Origin: Candidatus Methylomirabilota bacterium
GTDB taxonomy: Bacteria > Methylomirabilota > Methylomirabilia > Methylomirabilales > Methylomirabilaceae
Assembly: GCA_003105305.1 (NCBI GenBank)
Contig: PQAQ01000012.1
Location: forward strand, 1-13,915
Length of the DNA: 13,915 bases
Direction of reading: 5' to 3'
Below are positions 7,527 to 13,915 of the stretch, in pieces. The notes under the pieces are model-generated. The model made no database searches, was not told the DNA's origin, and saw only the letters and a program-made list of their open reading frames with translations. How positions within the stretch are numbered: the stretch's first letter is position 1; the number at the start of each line of letters is the position of its first letter. The translations under genes and the position numbers were made by a program.

Positions 7527-7951
7527 GTATGTATGAGGCGGTGCTCCCACCTCCGCCAACCGCGGGTTCATCGCGCGCGGCGGTCAATTCCCTGTCCGCC
7601 TTCTCGAGTGGGGTCTGGGTCGCCAGCTTGCGATCCCAGTGGTTTCTTTGCGTGGTTGGAATGCGGTGAGCCTAGGAAGCCCGACTTAGCGTTCACGCTC
7701 TCTACTTCGCCGAGCCTCTGCATTGCGCCATCGAAGGGGATTCAACGTTGATTGCGGTAGATCGTCGGAGTATTCGGCGTCCAGAGAACCAACAGTTGGT
7801 CGTCGTCGCTGATCTTCTGTATTCTTATCACAACGGCACCCGCGTTTACCAGTGGTGCTGGAGCGAAGCCCAGAATGGCAGCCAGTTTTGAATCGCACAA
7901 ACCGGGGTCTGGGAAATCTCCCACCGCGGAGGACGCGCTCTGCCGAAACCG
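7527..7951. other. 425-base gap with two short plus-strand frames
   Basis: No clear gene. ATG 7529 opens a 46-codon frame to TGA 7667-7669, with about 70% third-position G/C and a Pro-rich start. TTG 7748 opens a 47-codon frame to TGA 7889-7891, preceded by GAAGGGG at 7733-7739. GGAGG at 7928-7932 lies 19 bases before the earliest flippase start. No convincing promoter, terminator or repeat is visible. Decayed sequence left by a deletion or insertion between the glycosyltransferase and flippase genes is the likeliest content. Confidence 0.45.
7748..7891 (+). CDS. Small hypothetical ORF in frame with the flippase
   Basis: A 47-codon frame with a TTG start and a well-placed GAAGGGG (7733-7739, eight bases upstream). 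It begins LIAVDRRSIRRPENQQLVVV and later has ADLLYSYHNGTRVYQWCW. It lies in the same frame as the flippase gene, separated by TGA 7889-7891, so it could be an upstream piece cut off by a nonsense change. However, the sequence does not look like a flippase N-terminus. No family is recognised. Confidence 0.2.
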   Translation: MIAVDRRSIRRPENQQLVVVADLLYSYHNGTRVYQWCWSEAQNGSQF

Positions 7952-9355
7952 TTGAGCTACGTGACTGACAAACACCTTGACGCTGGAGATCACATCTCAG
8001 GGGCGGAAACTGAGCCGTCTGACAGAGTTGCCGCCATCGGTCAACGCGGAGGACAGCGATTCAAGCACGTGGCCACTACCTTTTCGCGCCTGATCCGGCG
8101 TGTGGAATTTCTTGCGATTCTGGATCAGATCGTCGTCAGCGCTGCTAACTTCCTGACAGGAGCCATTATAGGACGAGTCTGTGCGAAAGATGAGTTCGGA
8201 CTGTACATGCTCGGCCTCAGCATCGTTTTCATCGTGATGGCGCCACAGACATCCCTCATCTCTCCCCCGTACACGGTCTTCAGCCCTCGTCTCGACGCCA
8301 GTGCGCGGGCCACCTTGACCGGCAGCGTCGTCGTTCACCAGCTGCTGGTCACCGCCCTCATCGCGCTCGGCCTCGCGACCGTGGCTCTCGCCCTGCCAGC
8401 AGCCGGCACCGACGCCAACATGCCCTTCGTAATCCAGGCGTTGGCGACTGTGATCGTTTTCATACTCTTCAAGGAGTTCGCACGGAGTATCTGTTTTGCC
8501 ATCATGGACTTCAAGCTGGCGCTCTTTCTCGACGCTATTTCATCTCTACTACAGGTGTTCATGTTGGTGGCTCTGGCTGAAGCGGGATCCCTGAATGCCA
8601 GAACTTCTTTTGTGGCAATCGGCATCGCCTCTGGAGTGGGCGCGATGGTGTGGCTGTTGAGGTTTCGTCGGAACATAGAGATCACGGCTGGAGACGTCGT
8701 CCAGGACTTCAGGAAACACGTGAAGTTCGGGAAATGGCTGTTCTTTTCGATCGTGATATGGAGTCTGTGGTCGAATTCGTATCCATGGATATTGACGAGG
8801 TATCATGGAACTGAGACGACAGGTGTTTTCGCTGCGTGCATGGGGGTTATCGCGTTCGCAAATCCGATAGCGAACGCGATTGGGAACTTCGTCGGTCCAA
8901 GAATCGCACACTCCTATGCAGAACTAGGTGTCGCTTCAGTCAGACGATCTGTGATGGTGTTAGTGATTCGGATCGCCTGGTTAGTCGCACCTCTTTGTGT
9001 CATCCTCATTTCATTTGGTAACTGGATTGCTATTTTTATCTATGGCGGCAAATACGCAGGTTTGGGGTTAGAGATTGGTGTCCTTACTCTGAGCTTCTTT
9101 GTCACTGCTGTTTCGATGCCACTGGCACGGTCCCTTCAAGCAATGGAGCGTCCAGATGTCGATTTCGTTGTGAATCTATTCCCGCTTCTCGTGATGATCC
9201 TGGTCGGGATTCCACTCGTGAAGAGCCTGGGCGTGGTTGGCGCCGCTTGCGGTTTGCTGGCTGGGAATCTGGTTGCTGCCGGTGCGAGAGCGCTCGCCCT
9301 TTGGAGGTTGACGAAAAGGGGCGGCTTCCCAAAATCGGACGTTTGGGGAGGCTGA
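7952..9355 (+). CDS. Wzx-type polysaccharide flippase (MATE/MVF-like superfamily)
   Basis: A multi-pass membrane protein of up to 467 residues with about twelve hydrophobic segments, starting FLAILDQIVVSAANFLTGAI (53-72) and IIGRVCAKDEFGLYMLGLSI (72-91). The opening NFLTG...IGR...DEFGLY is typical of oligosaccharide translocases. Others lie near 128-149, 160-180, 191-209, 219-236, 262-280, 292-312, 334-362, 370-393, 405-422 and 426-450. The family moves undecaprenyl-linked repeat units from the inner to the outer face of the membrane. The start is uncertain: TTG 7952 and GTG 7961 lack a well-placed ribosome site, and about 50 polar residues precede the first helix, so a start as late as GTG 8069 is possible. 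Codon use is mosaic: roughly 86% third-position G/C around residues 108-162 against about 45% around 312-373. The gene converges with the GT87-like gene, 88 bases away. Confidence 0.88.
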   Translation: MSYVTDKHLDAGDHISGAETEPSDRVAAIGQRGGQRFKHVATTFSRLIRRVEFLAILDQIVVSAANFLTGAIIGRVCAKDEFGLYMLGLSIVFIVMAPQTSLISPPYTVFSPRLDASARATLTGSVVVHQLLVTALIALGLATVALALPAAGTDANMPFVIQALATVIVFILFKEFARSICFAIMDFKLALFLDAISSLLQVFMLVALAEAGSLNARTSFVAIGIASGVGAMVWLLRFRRNIEITAGDVVQDFRKHVKFGKWLFFSIVIWSLWSNSYPWILTRYHGTETTGVFAACMGVIAFANPIANAIGNFVGPRIAHSYAELGVASVRRSVMVLVIRIAWLVAPLCVILISFGNWIAIFIYGGKYAGLGLEIGVLTLSFFVTAVSMPLARSLQAMERPDVDFVVNLFPLLVMILVGIPLVKSLGVVGAACGLLAGNLVAAGARALALWRLTKRGGFPKSDVWGG

Positions 9356-9364
9356 GGGCTCCGG

Positions 9365-9400
9365 ACCCTTCTCGTGTCGACAAACCGACAGTGGAAGGGT
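9365..9400. terminator. Bidirectional hairpin between convergent genes
   Basis: ACCCTTC (9365-9371) pairs with GAAGGGT (9394-9400). A T-G wobble and a two-by-two internal loop follow, then TGTCG (9375-9379) pairs with CGACA (9386-9390) around a six-base loop. It lies ten bases after the flippase stop and 44 bases beyond the stop of the minus-strand GT87-like gene, where a shared terminator is expected. There is no T tract on either side, as is common in high-GC bacteria. Confidence 0.55.
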
Positions 9401-9443
9401 GAGATCTCCTCGCCTCGGGAATTCGTCGAATAGACGCGGGGAC

Positions 9444-10748
9444 TCAAGAGGATGGTGGTTCTGTCGGCGTCTGGACGGAGGGGCCGTGCTTTCTCGAGAA
9501 CGCCAAGATCAGGTGGAGCAGAAACGCAATGATGAGAGCGCCCCCGTTCACCGAAGTTATTGTTAGCCATGCGAGACCTCGCTCCTCGAAGTGGTGCAAC
9601 GCTCGCCAGCCCGCGAGGAAGTTCACGGCTGGCACTGCCAGTAGGACGAGCAGTGTCCAGCGCATGGTCCACGAGATGGACTGGCCCGCCTTGAACCAAC
9701 AACCGAAAGCCAGCGATGCCAGCGGCAGAGTCAAGAGTAGGGCGCCATACTGCTTTTGGTAGACGGCGAGCAGTATCGCGAGGCAGGAGATCGAGATATT
9801 GAACAGGCGAGCCGATTCCTCATCCCAGCGCCGATGGACGTGCCACAACGCCGCGCCCGCGGCAGTCATGGTGGCCGTGAACACAACCAGCTCAACTCCG
9901 AACCCGAGAGGCGAACCCCACAATCGACTGAGGAAGGCCACCGCGTCAACCCTCTCCATGCTGGTCACCGGGTCCACGGCAGGGAGGTTGGGAGTATTGC
10001 GGTACGTTTCCCACATCGACACAATCAGCTCGGGAATGCCGCCGGCAGCGCGCGCCACGGGAATCATGGCAGCACCAGTGGCGATGGCAGCTGCTCCCAA
10101 ACCGGTCAGGACCGTTCGAAGGCGACCCTGGCACACCATCAGTATCACGAGGGGAAACCCGAACGTGGGTTTCATGGTCGCAGCGGCTACGGCAAAAGGG
10201 GCAAGCGAAGTCACCCTGCTTCCGGTCCAAATCGCCACATACACCGCAAACACAAACTCGAGGGTGGTCTGTCCAATCAGCAAGTTGAACTGGCCGGGCC
10301 TGCTCACCATGATGAGGGCTGTCAGTCCGCAAACCGTTGTCACGTCCGGTCTTTGTCCACAGAATTTCAGACACAAGGCGGCCAAACCAACCGAAAGGAC
10401 GATGGACAGGACAAAATGGGTCAGCTGGGCGGTTTCCTGAGGAAGCAAGCCGAAGGGAGAGTGCACCAACAGGAAGAGCGGGCTGTATGGGGCGAATGGG
10501 CACAGCACAACGTACTTCTTCGTGTACGCCTCAAACTCGTACGGGTTCTCCCCGCTGAGAAACGACACAACTGGGTAGTACACTGCATCGCGAAAATCCG
10601 TGAATACCCATTCATCCGGCAGGATCCGACCCGGGACGTTCATGCCGATCGCGACACGAAAACTCAAGATCGCAAGCACCGCAGCGAATGCCCCAACAGA
10701 CAGGACTGCCTTCAGTTTCCCCATGTCCCGTTCCCGTCCGGGTGCCAC
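9444..10748 (-). CDS. GT87-like (DUF2029) integral membrane glycosyltransferase
   Basis: A 434-residue protein with about ten membrane helices. The first extracytoplasmic loop carries DEWVFTDFRDAVYYPVVSFL (45-64) and GENPYE (66-71), matching the Asp-containing loop 1 of GT-C enzymes of this family. YSPLFLLVHSPFGLLP (88-103), PGQFNLLIGQTT (151-162) and MKPTFGFPLVI (192-202) are the other family-like segments. Known GT87 members are polyprenyl-phosphate-mannose-dependent mannosyltransferases acting outside the membrane, so decoration of polymer or lipid-linked repeat unit after flipping is plausible (inference). The start may be GTG 10748, with AGGGG nine bases upstream, or ATG 10724, which trims eight polar residues. 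The protein ends in a short basic and Pro-rich tail. It is transcribed against the rest of the locus, with about 500 bases of gene-free sequence upstream. Confidence 0.85.
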   Translation of the reverse strand: MAPGRERDMGKLKAVLSVGAFAAVLAILSFRVAIGMNVPGRILPDEWVFTDFRDAVYYPVVSFLSGENPYEFEAYTKKYVVLCPFAPYSPLFLLVHSPFGLLPQETAQLTHFVLSIVLSVGLAALCLKFCGQRPDVTTVCGLTALIMVSRPGQFNLLIGQTTLEFVFAVYVAIWTGSRVTSLAPFAVAAATMKPTFGFPLVILMVCQGRLRTVLTGLGAAAIATGAAMIPVARAAGGIPELIVSMWETYRNTPNLPAVDPVTSMERVDAVAFLSRLWGSPLGFGVELVVFTATMTAAGAALWHVHRRWDEESARLFNISISCLAILLAVYQKQYGALLLTLPLASLAFGCWFKAGQSISWTMRWTLLVLLAVPAVNFLAGWRALHHFEERGLAWLTITSVNGGALIIAFLLHLILAFSRKHGPSVQTPTEPPSS

Positions 10749-11253
10749 CGTTCGAAGCCCCTGTTTTGGTCAATCATCGCGGATCCCCCTGAGCTGCTTC
10801 AGTCTACCTTGTAACCGATGGGCCGGATTGGCCAACTTGGTTAGGATCTCGACTCGAGCCGAACCCCTTGCGTGCCGATCTGCAGGGCCTCTCGAAGTCT
10901 TCACCACATCAGGAGGTGTTTGAACTTCGCTTCTGATCCTGCTGCGAGCCGTGCCAGCCCGCAGTCTGAGCGAGTGAAGTCGATCGATAGAACGTCATTC
11001 TGGCACTACGTTCCAGCCAATTCGCTCCCCTGAACCAATCAACACTCGGATGAGCTGTCCAACGACGCAGTCGCCGCGCTGCCCCGGAAACCCTGACATC
11101 GGCTCGATGCTCACCACCGACCGTAACTTGGACAAAAGCACCGGTCTGGGCTGGACACCCCCGGATGACTCTGTTGTTCTCAGCGAGGCGTAACGACAAC
11201 GCGGATGATCCTGCTGATGTCCGTTGTAAATCGTCCTCGGTAAATGCGATCAG
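10749..11253. other. 505-base gap between two minus-strand genes
   Basis: No recognised gene. On the minus strand a 96-codon frame runs from TTG 11199 to a stop at 10909, with no family match and a basic, Ser/Gln-rich end. On the plus strand a 47-codon frame runs from ATG 11050 to TAA 11191-11193, with about 74% third-position G/C and an acidic end (GLGWTPPDDSVVLSEA) but no ribosome site. TTGGCCAA at 10828-10835 is a perfect palindrome about 80 bases upstream of the GT87-like start and could be an operator, although eight bases is short. The gap shows that the two minus-strand genes need not form one operon. Confidence 0.45.
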
Positions 11254-12576
11254 CTAATCTGTGCTGCGACACGCAATGTCGGGGATGAACGGGGTCGGAG
11301 CGTTCCTGGTCGTGGTCGGGACCGATCGTGTGAGGACATCGCGATAAACTCTGAGGACCTTCTCGCCCTGCCTCCGGCCTGCGTAGTCTTGGGCACGCTG
11401 AACAGCTCCACGCCCCAGCTTGTGCAACTCGTCAGGAGACCTGGCTAAGGCCACGAGTGCGTCCCGCAGGTCTGCAATTACTTGACGTCGGTTGGTGACG
11501 GGGATCTTGATTCCACAGGTCTCATCGACTAAGTCCCCGGCGCCGTGGTGATCCAGGCAAATGACCGGGGTGCCGTGGCTCAGCGATTCAACAACTACCG
11601 TGCCGGTAGTATCGCGTAGGCTCGAAAACACGGACACATCTGCCCAAGAGAACTCAGCTAACGCCGCCTTGTGCGGCCGCCAACCCACCCAGTCGATGCG
11701 ATCATCGATGGCGAGCCGCCTGGCGAGACGTTGCCACCGACCTCTCTGTGGCCCATCGCCGACAACACGCAGCTGGAAGCGGACGTCTTCTGGGAAATCG
11801 GCTAGAGCTCGAAGAAGCAGCGATAGGGCCTTTATTGGCAGGAATTTCCCAGACCAGAGGACGCGCAGCGTTCCGTCACCTGCACGCAATCTCCTGTCAG
11901 ATATCCCACTTAGCTCCGCGTGAACCTCTGACAACAGGATAGGTTCTGAACCTATCCACTGGCCGAGCGTTCGCTGTGTGTGTGAGTTGGCCGCCAGAAG
12001 CGCCGTCGCACGTTTGGCGGCGTTGCGAACCCGCCGTGAGTATCGCAGCTGAAATCTGTTGACAGCTGTCCTGATGAGTTCCGCCAGTCCCGCAGACAGA
12101 CCGACTTCGGCCAGGAAGCGAAGGGGGTAGTTCTGTAGGCCACCAATTGGCCCCCATACGAAAGGAATCCCGAGCTTCCACAAGTACCCGGGCTCCCTGA
12201 AGCCAATCACGTTCACTTGGTGCACCAAGTCGAAACAGTACTGCTCGTGAAGCCGTCGGGCGACGTCTAGCGCACGCCGATGCCACAAGTTGTAGGAGAC
12301 GTACCCTAGGCCTACCGCCCAGAGGTATCGTGCGTGCGCTTTCTCAGGGACGAACACGAAAGTCAGGCCGTGAATGGGACCGTGCTCCTGGAGGTACTTC
12401 ATGATTGTGGGCGCATACATGTGCTCTTCGCAGATAACCCACGTATCGCAGTGCCGAGCCGCCTCGTTTGCGATGTTCCATCCGAGACCTTCCTCTGAAC
12501 CACTCTGCGGGCCACAACAATAGGCCAGTTGTAGGACCCGCGGACGTCTGAAGCCGGGGGGTAGGGAAGTATTCAT
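11254..12576 (-). CDS. Glycosyltransferase family 4 (GT-B)
   Basis: A 440-residue GT-B enzyme. The N-terminal domain begins RPRVLQLAYCCGPQSGSEEG (11-30) and LGWNIANEAA (31-40), the glycine-rich acceptor loop of a GT4 subgroup. FDLVHQVNVIGFREPGYLW (115-133) and GIPFVWGPIGG (136-146) follow. The donor domain starts near 235 with LRVLWSGKFLPIKALSLLLR (237-256), VVGDGP (271-276) and WVGW (296-299). The usual E-x7-E is changed to D322-x7-E330 in SLRDTTGTVVVESLSHGTPV (319-338), followed by HGAGDLV (344-350). There is a 30-residue tail after the last helix. ATG 12576 is the start; minus-strand GAGAGAG lies about eight bases upstream. It probably adds a repeat-unit or side-branch sugar; the donor is not readable. 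It is divergent from the WecG-like gene. Confidence 0.9.
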   Translation of the reverse strand: MNTSLPPGFRRPRVLQLAYCCGPQSGSEEGLGWNIANEAARHCDTWVICEEHMYAPTIMKYLQEHGPIHGLTFVFVPEKAHARYLWAVGLGYVSYNLWHRRALDVARRLHEQYCFDLVHQVNVIGFREPGYLWKLGIPFVWGPIGGLQNYPLRFLAEVGLSAGLAELIRTAVNRFQLRYSRRVRNAAKRATALLAANSHTQRTLGQWIGSEPILLSEVHAELSGISDRRLRAGDGTLRVLWSGKFLPIKALSLLLRALADFPEDVRFQLRVVGDGPQRGRWQRLARRLAIDDRIDWVGWRPHKAALAEFSWADVSVFSSLRDTTGTVVVESLSHGTPVICLDHHGAGDLVDETCGIKIPVTNRRQVIADLRDALVALARSPDELHKLGRGAVQRAQDYAGRRQGEKVLRVYRDVLTRSVPTTTRNAPTPFIPDIACRSTD

Positions 12577-12628
12577 AGCGTAGCTCTCTCAGGGAGAAAG
12601 GCGGTGTAGCCCGACACCTGGTCGCGCC

Positions 12629-12653
12629 GTTCGCGACCGAGCGAACTCGCGAA
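12629..12653. repeat. Nested inverted repeats upstream of the minus-strand GT4 gene
   Basis: GTTCGC (12629-12634) is inverted at GCGAAC (12641-12646), and the overlapping TTCGCGA (12630-12636) is inverted at TCGCGAA (12647-12653). The two pairings exclude one another in RNA. They lie 53-77 bases upstream of the ATG of the minus-strand glycosyltransferase, where an operator or leader structure could sit. Confidence 0.35.
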
Positions 12654-12839
12654 ACAGCGGAAAGATGCACTGCCCTGCGCACGTGAATGGCTCTGTGGGC
12701 GCAGGCCGAGTCGAGGACCAGGGCGTTCGTGGCCGCATGTAGAATATGAAGTTGCAGTGCAGCAGGGTCGTGCGTTTCCGCACTACGTTTGCGCTCATAA
12801 CGCAGCAGAACGTGATTTGGCCCGTCCGTGTGAAAGGCA

Positions 12840-12868
12840 ATTCTCTTCTCACGAGTCGAGTCTAACAA
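12840..12868 (-). promoter_or_regulatory. Possible promoter for the minus-strand GT4 gene
   Basis: On the minus strand TTGTTA (12868-12863) and GAGAAT (12845-12840) are 17 bases apart, each matching four of six consensus positions of a housekeeping sigma factor. The implied 5' untranslated region is about 255 bases. The match is weak and could be chance. Confidence 0.2.
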
Positions 12869-13168
12869 TCTTCGATTCTCGATGAGAACATGGTCGTTAA
12901 CTTGGCCACCTCACTCCGACGGTAGGTACGTCGCACGCCGGTTCCCGTCGGTAGGAGTCGTTCCCGTAAGTCCAACACCTCGGCGGACATCATCCTCATG
13001 GGCACGGTCCCCGGAATCTCTTGGTTCGTTGGGCGAGCGACTCCTGTGGATACGGTCTGACATCGGTTCGTTCTCCGTGCAGTCCAGCGCGCGTGTCGTC
13101 TGTGGTCGTCGTCCATCTCGACGATGCGCCTCGTGATTCGTGAACGAACATTGCGAGGTTCATGCCCG

Positions 13169-13199
13169 TTGCAGCATCGACCGAGTGCGCTGATATGAT
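13169..13199 (+). promoter_or_regulatory. Extended -10 promoter candidate for the WecG-like gene
   Basis: TATGAT (13194-13199) is preceded by TGA (13191-13193), forming an extended -10 element. TTGCAG (13169-13174) lies 19 bases upstream as a -35 candidate. Transcription would start near 13206, giving a 5' untranslated region of about 100 bases that contains the G8 tract. This is the best promoter-like match I found in the window. Confidence 0.45.
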
Positions 13200-13266
13200 T
13201 TGTAGGGGTTGATGATCCCTGCCGTAGCATTCCGAGCGGTGAGGCGCGTGGTCCTGACTCTCTAGA

Positions 13267-13274
13267 GGGGGGGG
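13267..13274 (+). repeat. Homopolymer run of eight G in the leader of the WecG-like gene
   Basis: Eight consecutive G follow a CTCTAGAG palindrome (13260-13267) and end 31 bases before ATG 13306. If the promoter at 13169-13199 is real, the tract lies in the transcript leader. Slippage there could alter mRNA structure or ribosome access but would not shift the reading frame. Confidence 0.6.
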
Positions 13275-13305
13275 CGTTCGGCGACTGGAGCCAACCGTCA
13301 ACATC

Positions 13306-13915
13306 ATGACTACGACCCTCCCCAAATTCAACGTGCTCGGCACTGCTGTGGCCGCTTTGAATCCCGAGTCAGCTATTCAATTGATCAGTGGATGGCTTTC
13401 GGGGGAGACGACGTGTCGATACGTGAGCGTGGTCGACGTCCACTGCATTATGCAAAGCCATCGGCGATTCGAGGTTCGTGCGGCATACAACTTGGCTGAC
13501 GCGTGCATGCCGGACGGCATGCCGCTGACGTGGGTCGGAAGGTTGCGTGGACACCACTCGATGGACCGTGTCTACGGCCCCGATCTCATGCTCGCGTTGC
13601 TCGAGCGCGCGTCAAGGTCATGTCACACGAACTTCTTTCTCGGCGGTGCCCCAGGCGTGGCTGACGAGTTGAAGGTGAGGATGGAGCGCCGCTTCCCTGG
13701 CCTCAACGTTGTCGGCACCTACACTCCGCCGTTCAGGCCGCTCACCGACGAAGAAAGGGAAGGGCTCGTCAGGACAATCAATGAGCTCCGCCCCGATCTG
13801 GTGTGGGTCGGCCTCGGCGCTCCCAAGCAGGACCTCTTCATGGCCGAATTCCACAAGTTGCTGAACTGCAAGGTCATGATCGGAGTCGGAGCAGCATTCG
13901 ATTTCCACACCGGGC
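13306..13915 (+). CDS. WecG/TagA/CpsF family glycosyltransferase, N-terminal part
   Basis: Open from ATG 13306 to the window edge: 203 codons plus one base, with the 3' end missing. The start is the conserved FNVLGTAVAAL (8-18). CMPDGMPLTWVGR (67-79) holds the catalytic-loop Asp70. DRVYGPDLM (87-95), NFFLGGAPGVADELK (109-123), VGTYTPPF (136-143), DLVWVGLGAPKQD (164-176) and GVGAAFDFHTG (193-203) are the remaining family motifs. Family members transfer N-acetylmannosamine, its uronic acid, or a related sugar to the lipid-linked primer, usually as the second sugar. A role directly after the priming transferase at the left edge is therefore plausible. The VVDVH sequence (42-46) stands where many members have Thr-Pro-Asn, as in the DGMPL subgroup. 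GGAG at 13287-13290 is 15 bases from the ATG, so the ribosome site is unusual. A promoter and a G8 tract lie upstream. Confidence 0.93.
   Translation, partial: MTTTLPKFNVLGTAVAALNPESAIQLISGWLSGETTCRYVSVVDVHCIMQSHRRFEVRAAYNLADACMPDGMPLTWVGRLRGHHSMDRVYGPDLMLALLERASRSCHTNFFLGGAPGVADELKVRMERRFPGLNVVGTYTPPFRPLTDEEREGLVRTINELRPDLVWVGLGAPKQDLFMAEFHKLLNCKVMIGVGAAFDFHTG

Larger units (their letters stand above)
12577..13305. other. 729-base divergent intergenic region
   Basis: No convincing gene is seen. Frames of 84-174 codons exist on both strands but are rich in Arg, Thr, Ser and Pro and carry no known motif. The region holds nested inverted repeats (12629-12653), a direct repeat CGAGT-CGAGT (12852-12861), a possible minus-strand promoter (12840-12868), an inverted repeat TTCTC-GAT-GAGAA near 12875-12887, a good plus-strand promoter candidate (13169-13199) and a run of eight G (13267-13274). 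Its length and divergent position fit a control region for both flanking genes. Confidence 0.5.

Noticed and set aside
7002..7571. 189-codon minus-strand frame
   Set aside because: It is entirely antisense to the C-terminal half of a motif-complete GT4 gene and has no features of its own.
9756..10814. 352-codon plus-strand open frame
   Set aside because: It is antisense to the GT87-like membrane protein. Its extreme His, Arg, Gln and Gly content is what complementing hydrophobic codons produces.
12344..12868. 174-codon minus-strand frame overlapping the GT4 start
   Set aside because: It overlaps a well-supported gene by over 200 bases, has low-complexity composition and matches no family, so it is more likely a shadow plus non-coding sequence.
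1..13915. CRISPR array, tRNA or rRNA genes
   Set aside because: No regularly spaced repeats and no recognisable tRNA or rRNA signatures were found on either strand.

Overview
The window is a surface-polysaccharide (exopolysaccharide or capsule) biosynthesis locus. The organism is most likely a high-GC actinobacterium: GTG and TTG starts are frequent, and the left-edge gene has close to 90% G/C at third codon positions by hand count. No ribosomal or other marker gene is present, so the phylum is an inference.

Layout. The left edge holds the C-terminal 200 residues of a polyprenyl-phosphate sugar-1-phosphate transferase (priming enzyme). Then, on the plus strand: a family-2 glycosyltransferase (GT2); a 662-base stretch with only broken or tiny reading frames; a membrane-anchored SGNH hydrolase-like protein; a Wzy/WaaL-type polymerase or ligase 24 bases later; two GT-B (GT4-type) glycosyltransferases; a 425-base gap; and a Wzx-type flippase. 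After a convergent hairpin come two minus-strand genes, a GT87-like (DUF2029) multi-pass glycosyltransferase and a third GT4 enzyme, separated by about 500 bases with no clear gene. A 729-base divergent gap follows, and then the start of a WecG/TagA/CpsF glycosyltransferase that runs off the right edge.

How it fits together. The priming transferase loads the first sugar phosphate on undecaprenyl phosphate. WecG/TagA, GT2 and the GT4 enzymes would extend the repeat unit in the cytoplasm, the flippase moves it across the membrane, and the Wzy-like protein polymerises or ligates it. The SGNH protein may add or remove acyl groups, and the GT87 protein could add sugars outside from a polyprenyl-phosphate donor. 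Chain-length control and export genes are not in the window.

The locus is mosaic. The left flanking gene is very GC-rich, the centre (SGNH, polymerase, much of the flippase) is much poorer in G/C at third positions, and several gaps look like leftovers of deleted genes. I see no CRISPR array, RNA gene or intact mobile element. I do not see a clearly new biological system; the most notable signals are the mosaic flippase, the hairpins around the polymerase start, the promoter with a G8 tract before the WecG-like gene, and the gene debris between glycosyltransferases.
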